Shown: positions 5,343-5,449 of the stretch, piece after piece | How the letters are laid out: each line of letters begins with the position of its first letter | How positions within the stretch are numbered: the first letter of the stretch is position 1 | Source: an uncultured Megasphaera sp. | GTDB taxonomy: Bacteria > Bacillota > Negativicutes > Veillonellales > Megasphaeraceae | NCBI GenBank assembly: GCA_900554215.1 | Contig: USGG01000084.1 | Coordinates: forward strand, 1-5,449 | Length of the DNA stretch: 5,449 nucleotides | Reading direction: 5' to 3' | Program-made: the position numbers and the translations under genes | Notes under the pieces: model-generated | Databases searched by the model: none | Seen by the model: the letters and a program-made list of their open reading frames with translations, nothing else | Told to the model about the DNA's origin: nothing

Positions 5343-5449
5343 TTCCGTCCCTCCCCATGTTATCCGACACGTATTCGCGGATATAGTCTTCCGGCGAGCA
5401 GAAATGGCCGCCGCCGTTGACGACGTGAAACATCTTCGTCGAATTTTTA
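5335..5449 (-). CDS. znuC: C-terminal end of a metal ABC transporter ATPase (ZnuC-like), 5' part outside window
   Basis: Only the last 37 residues are present, from KNSTKMFHVVNGGGHF through SPEDYIREY to the end in GNV, followed by TGA at 5335-5337. None of the nucleotide-binding motifs lies in the window. The call therefore rests on position: the gene overlaps the permease start by eight bases, and in ABC-3 metal transporters the ATPase gene normally sits directly before the permease. The -P-E-D-Y- near the end resembles the H-G-x-P-E-x- tail seen in ZnuC-type ATPases. Its codon use matches the GC-rich genes to its left. Confidence 0.65.
   Translation of the reverse strand, partial: KNSTKMFHVVNGGGHFCSPEDYIREYVSDNMGRDGNV

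Overview
The window is mostly one GC-rich genome whose gene set points to a diderm Firmicute (Negativicutes; a Veillonella/Megasphaera/Dialister-like organism is my best guess, genus not provable from this sequence). It has a bare mlaE-mlaF-mlaD phospholipid-transport operon, which only makes sense in a cell with an outer membrane. It also has strong Gram-positive-style GGAGG ribosome binding sites and a Firmicute-type metal-transport/Fur block.

Layout from left to right. Bases 1 to about 200 are a foreign-looking AT-rich patch (about 27% G+C over 1-180, against about 62% in 241-300). It encodes, on the minus strand, an internal piece of an unrelated, pilin-like protein. At about 181-203 this patch meets mlaD, in a different reading frame, and cuts mlaD off after about 235 codons. 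From 174 to 2415 the minus strand carries mlaE, mlaF and mlaD (transcribed in that order), tightly packed with a stop/Shine-Dalgarno overlap and an ATGA overlap. The 275-base gap 2416-2690 holds two divergent extended -10 promoters, a pair of 11-bp-phased TTAACA-like repeats and an AT-rich inverted repeat. From 2691 to 3215 a single plus-strand nitroreductase-family gene stands alone. It converges on a strong bidirectional hairpin terminator at 3229-3273. From 3272 to 5449 a minus-strand operon reads (5' to 3') metal ABC ATPase (only its last 37 residues), metal ABC permease (ZnuB-like), a Fur-family regulator (probably Zur) and a class-A-beta-lactamase-like serine hydrolase.

How the genes work together. 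MlaE, MlaF and MlaD would form an inner-membrane lipid transporter; no MlaA, MlaB or MlaC gene is visible here. In Veillonella parvula MlaD is elongated and is thought to reach the outer membrane by itself, so the missing 3' end of mlaD matters. The right-hand operon couples uptake of a divalent metal, most likely zinc, to its own regulator and, unexpectedly, to a penicillin-recognising-type hydrolase with no visible export signal.

The most important caution is that the left edge is probably a chimeric join between two genomes, either assembly-made or recombinational. The truncated mlaD and the pilin-like fragment should not be read as one natural locus until that is tested. I found no RNA genes, CRISPR arrays, insertion sequences or undescribed multi-gene system in the window.
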